From: Micrococcales bacterium
GTDB lineage: Bacteria > Actinomycetota > Actinomycetes > S36-B12
Assembly: GCA_002728915.1 (NCBI GenBank)
Contig: PBWE01000011.1
Location: 1 to 5,860, forward strand
Direction: 5' to 3'
Length of the DNA: 5,860 nt
The notes under the pieces are model-generated. The model was not told the origin of the DNA. It worked only from the letters and a program-made list of their open reading frames with translations, and made no database searches. This document shows, piece after piece, positions 5,245 through 5,860 of this stretch. The first letter of the stretch is position 1. Every line of letters begins with the position of its first letter. A program made the translations under genes and the position numbers.

Positions 5245-5860
5245 TCAGTACGTCGGCTTGTCCGGTTCGAACTCCGAGACCCAGGCGATGATGCCACCGC
5301 CGACGTGAATTGCATCGAATCCGGCTCCCTTCGCGGCCACGAGAGCCTCTGCAGATCGACCACCCGACCTGCAGTAGAGAACCACCTGCTTGTCCTGCGG
5401 CAACTTCTCGAAGGCCTCTCCGGTGAGGAATTCGCCTTTGGGGATGAACTCCGAACCATCGATAGCGACGATGCTCCACTCGACCGGCTCGCGAACATCC
5501 ACCAGCACAAAATCCCGACTCCCGGCGGCTCGCTCGTCGAGCATCGCCTTCAAGTCGTGCACGGAAATCGTGAAGTCCTGAACTGCATCAGCCGCCGAAT
5601 CTGAGGTCACACCACAGAATAACTCGTAGTCGATCAGTTCGGTCACCGTCGGGGTGTCCCCGCACGCAGCGCAGTTCGGATCCTTGCGGATTGTCACCTG
5701 GCGGTAATCCATCTCACGGGCGTCGAAGACCATGAGTCGTCCCAGCAGTGAGTCTCCGACTCCGGTGATGAGCTTGATGGCCTCGGTCACTTGGATGGAG
5801 CCGATCGATGCGCACAGAACGCCGAGAACGCCGCCCTCTGCGCACGAGGGCACCATCCCC
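5245..5860 (-). CDS. moeZ: MoeZ-type adenylyltransferase/sulfurtransferase (ThiF/MoeB-rhodanese), N-terminus beyond the window
   Basis: MoeZ adenylates the C-terminal glycine of ubiquitin-like sulfur carriers and passes sulfur to them from its rhodanese domain, serving molybdopterin, cysteine or thiamine-type pathways. The frame is open to the right edge, and the ATG at 5856-5854 is internal: it lies in the conserved 'GMVPSCAEGGVLG' of the ThiF/MoeB domain. Numbering from that Met, 'NCAACGD' (61-67) gives the second Cys pair of the structural zinc site; the first pair is off-window. 'PTVTELIDYELFCG' closes the ThiF part, a linker spans about 84-95, and the rhodanese domain runs from about 96 to 203. 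The catalytic loop is 'YCRSGGRS' with Cys162 (nt 5371-5373), and 'HVGGGIIAWV' and 'PDKPTY' end it normally. It converges on accD and is functionally unrelated to the fab genes. A plain MoeB lacks the rhodanese half. Confidence 0.93.
   Translation of the reverse strand, partial: GMVPSCAEGGVLGVLCASIGSIQVTEAIKLITGVGDSLLGRLMVFDAREMDYRQVTIRKDPNCAACGDTPTVTELIDYELFCGVTSDSAADAVQDFTISVHDLKAMLDERAAGSRDFVLVDVREPVEWSIVAIDGSEFIPKGEFLTGEAFEKLPQDKQVVLYCRSGGRSAEALVAAKGAGFDAIHVGGGIIAWVSEFEPDKPTY

Noticed and set aside
5113..5247. Stop-codon readthrough producing a MoeZ-PIN fusion
   Set aside because: The frames are in phase, but MoeZ ends with its usual C-terminus before the TGA and the PIN part is only a fragment. 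In-phase placement has a one-in-three chance.
5854..5856. ATG at the right edge as the start of a stand-alone rhodanese protein
   Set aside because: It lies in the middle of the conserved ThiF/MoeB segment, and the frame continues past the edge. The gene is truncated, not short.
1..5860. Search for tRNA/rRNA genes, CRISPR arrays, insertion sequences, long direct repeats and riboswitches
   Set aside because: Nothing convincing was found. Coding sequence covers almost the whole window, and the spacers of 91, 75 and 136 nt hold only the hairpins and the PIN remnant described.

Overview
The window looks like a chromosomal core-metabolism locus of a high-GC Gram-positive bacterium (Actinobacteria). 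The evidence is the GC-rich third codon positions, the frequent GTG starts, the gene order, and protein signatures typical of actinobacterial FabD, AccD and MoeZ. Non-mycobacterial actinomycetes of the Micrococcales/Actinomycetales kind fit best, because a dedicated fabH sits inside the cluster as in type II, often branched-chain, fatty acid synthesis. That lineage call is an inference.

Positions 1-5108 form one co-directional block on the + strand: fabD (5' end outside the window), fabH, acpP, fabF and an accD6-like acyl-CoA carboxylase beta subunit. AccD, with alpha/biotin subunits encoded elsewhere, makes malonyl-CoA. FabD moves the malonyl group to ACP, FabH makes the first condensation with an acyl-CoA primer, and FabF carries out the elongating condensations. 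The reductases and dehydratase are not in the window. fabD/fabH overlap by 4 nt and fabF/accD abut with no gap, so both pairs are probably translationally coupled. acpP is the exception: it has the only ATG start, clear spacers on both sides (91 and 75 nt), and a hairpin in each spacer, one of them strong. This would suit the need for much more ACP than enzyme.

Positions 5109-5860 are on the - strand and converge on accD. They hold the C-terminal half of a MoeZ-type (ThiF/MoeB-rhodanese) sulfur-carrier activating protein, whose N-terminus lies beyond the right edge. The 136-bp gap between the accD and moeZ stops is not empty: on the - strand it encodes the last ~38 residues of a PIN-domain protein (VapC-like), evidently a toxin-gene remnant.

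I see no evidence of a wholly new system. The items most worth a second look are a biotinyl/lipoyl-like domain fused to the FabD C-terminus with the modifiable lysine replaced by arginine, the PIN remnant, and the acpP-flanking hairpins.
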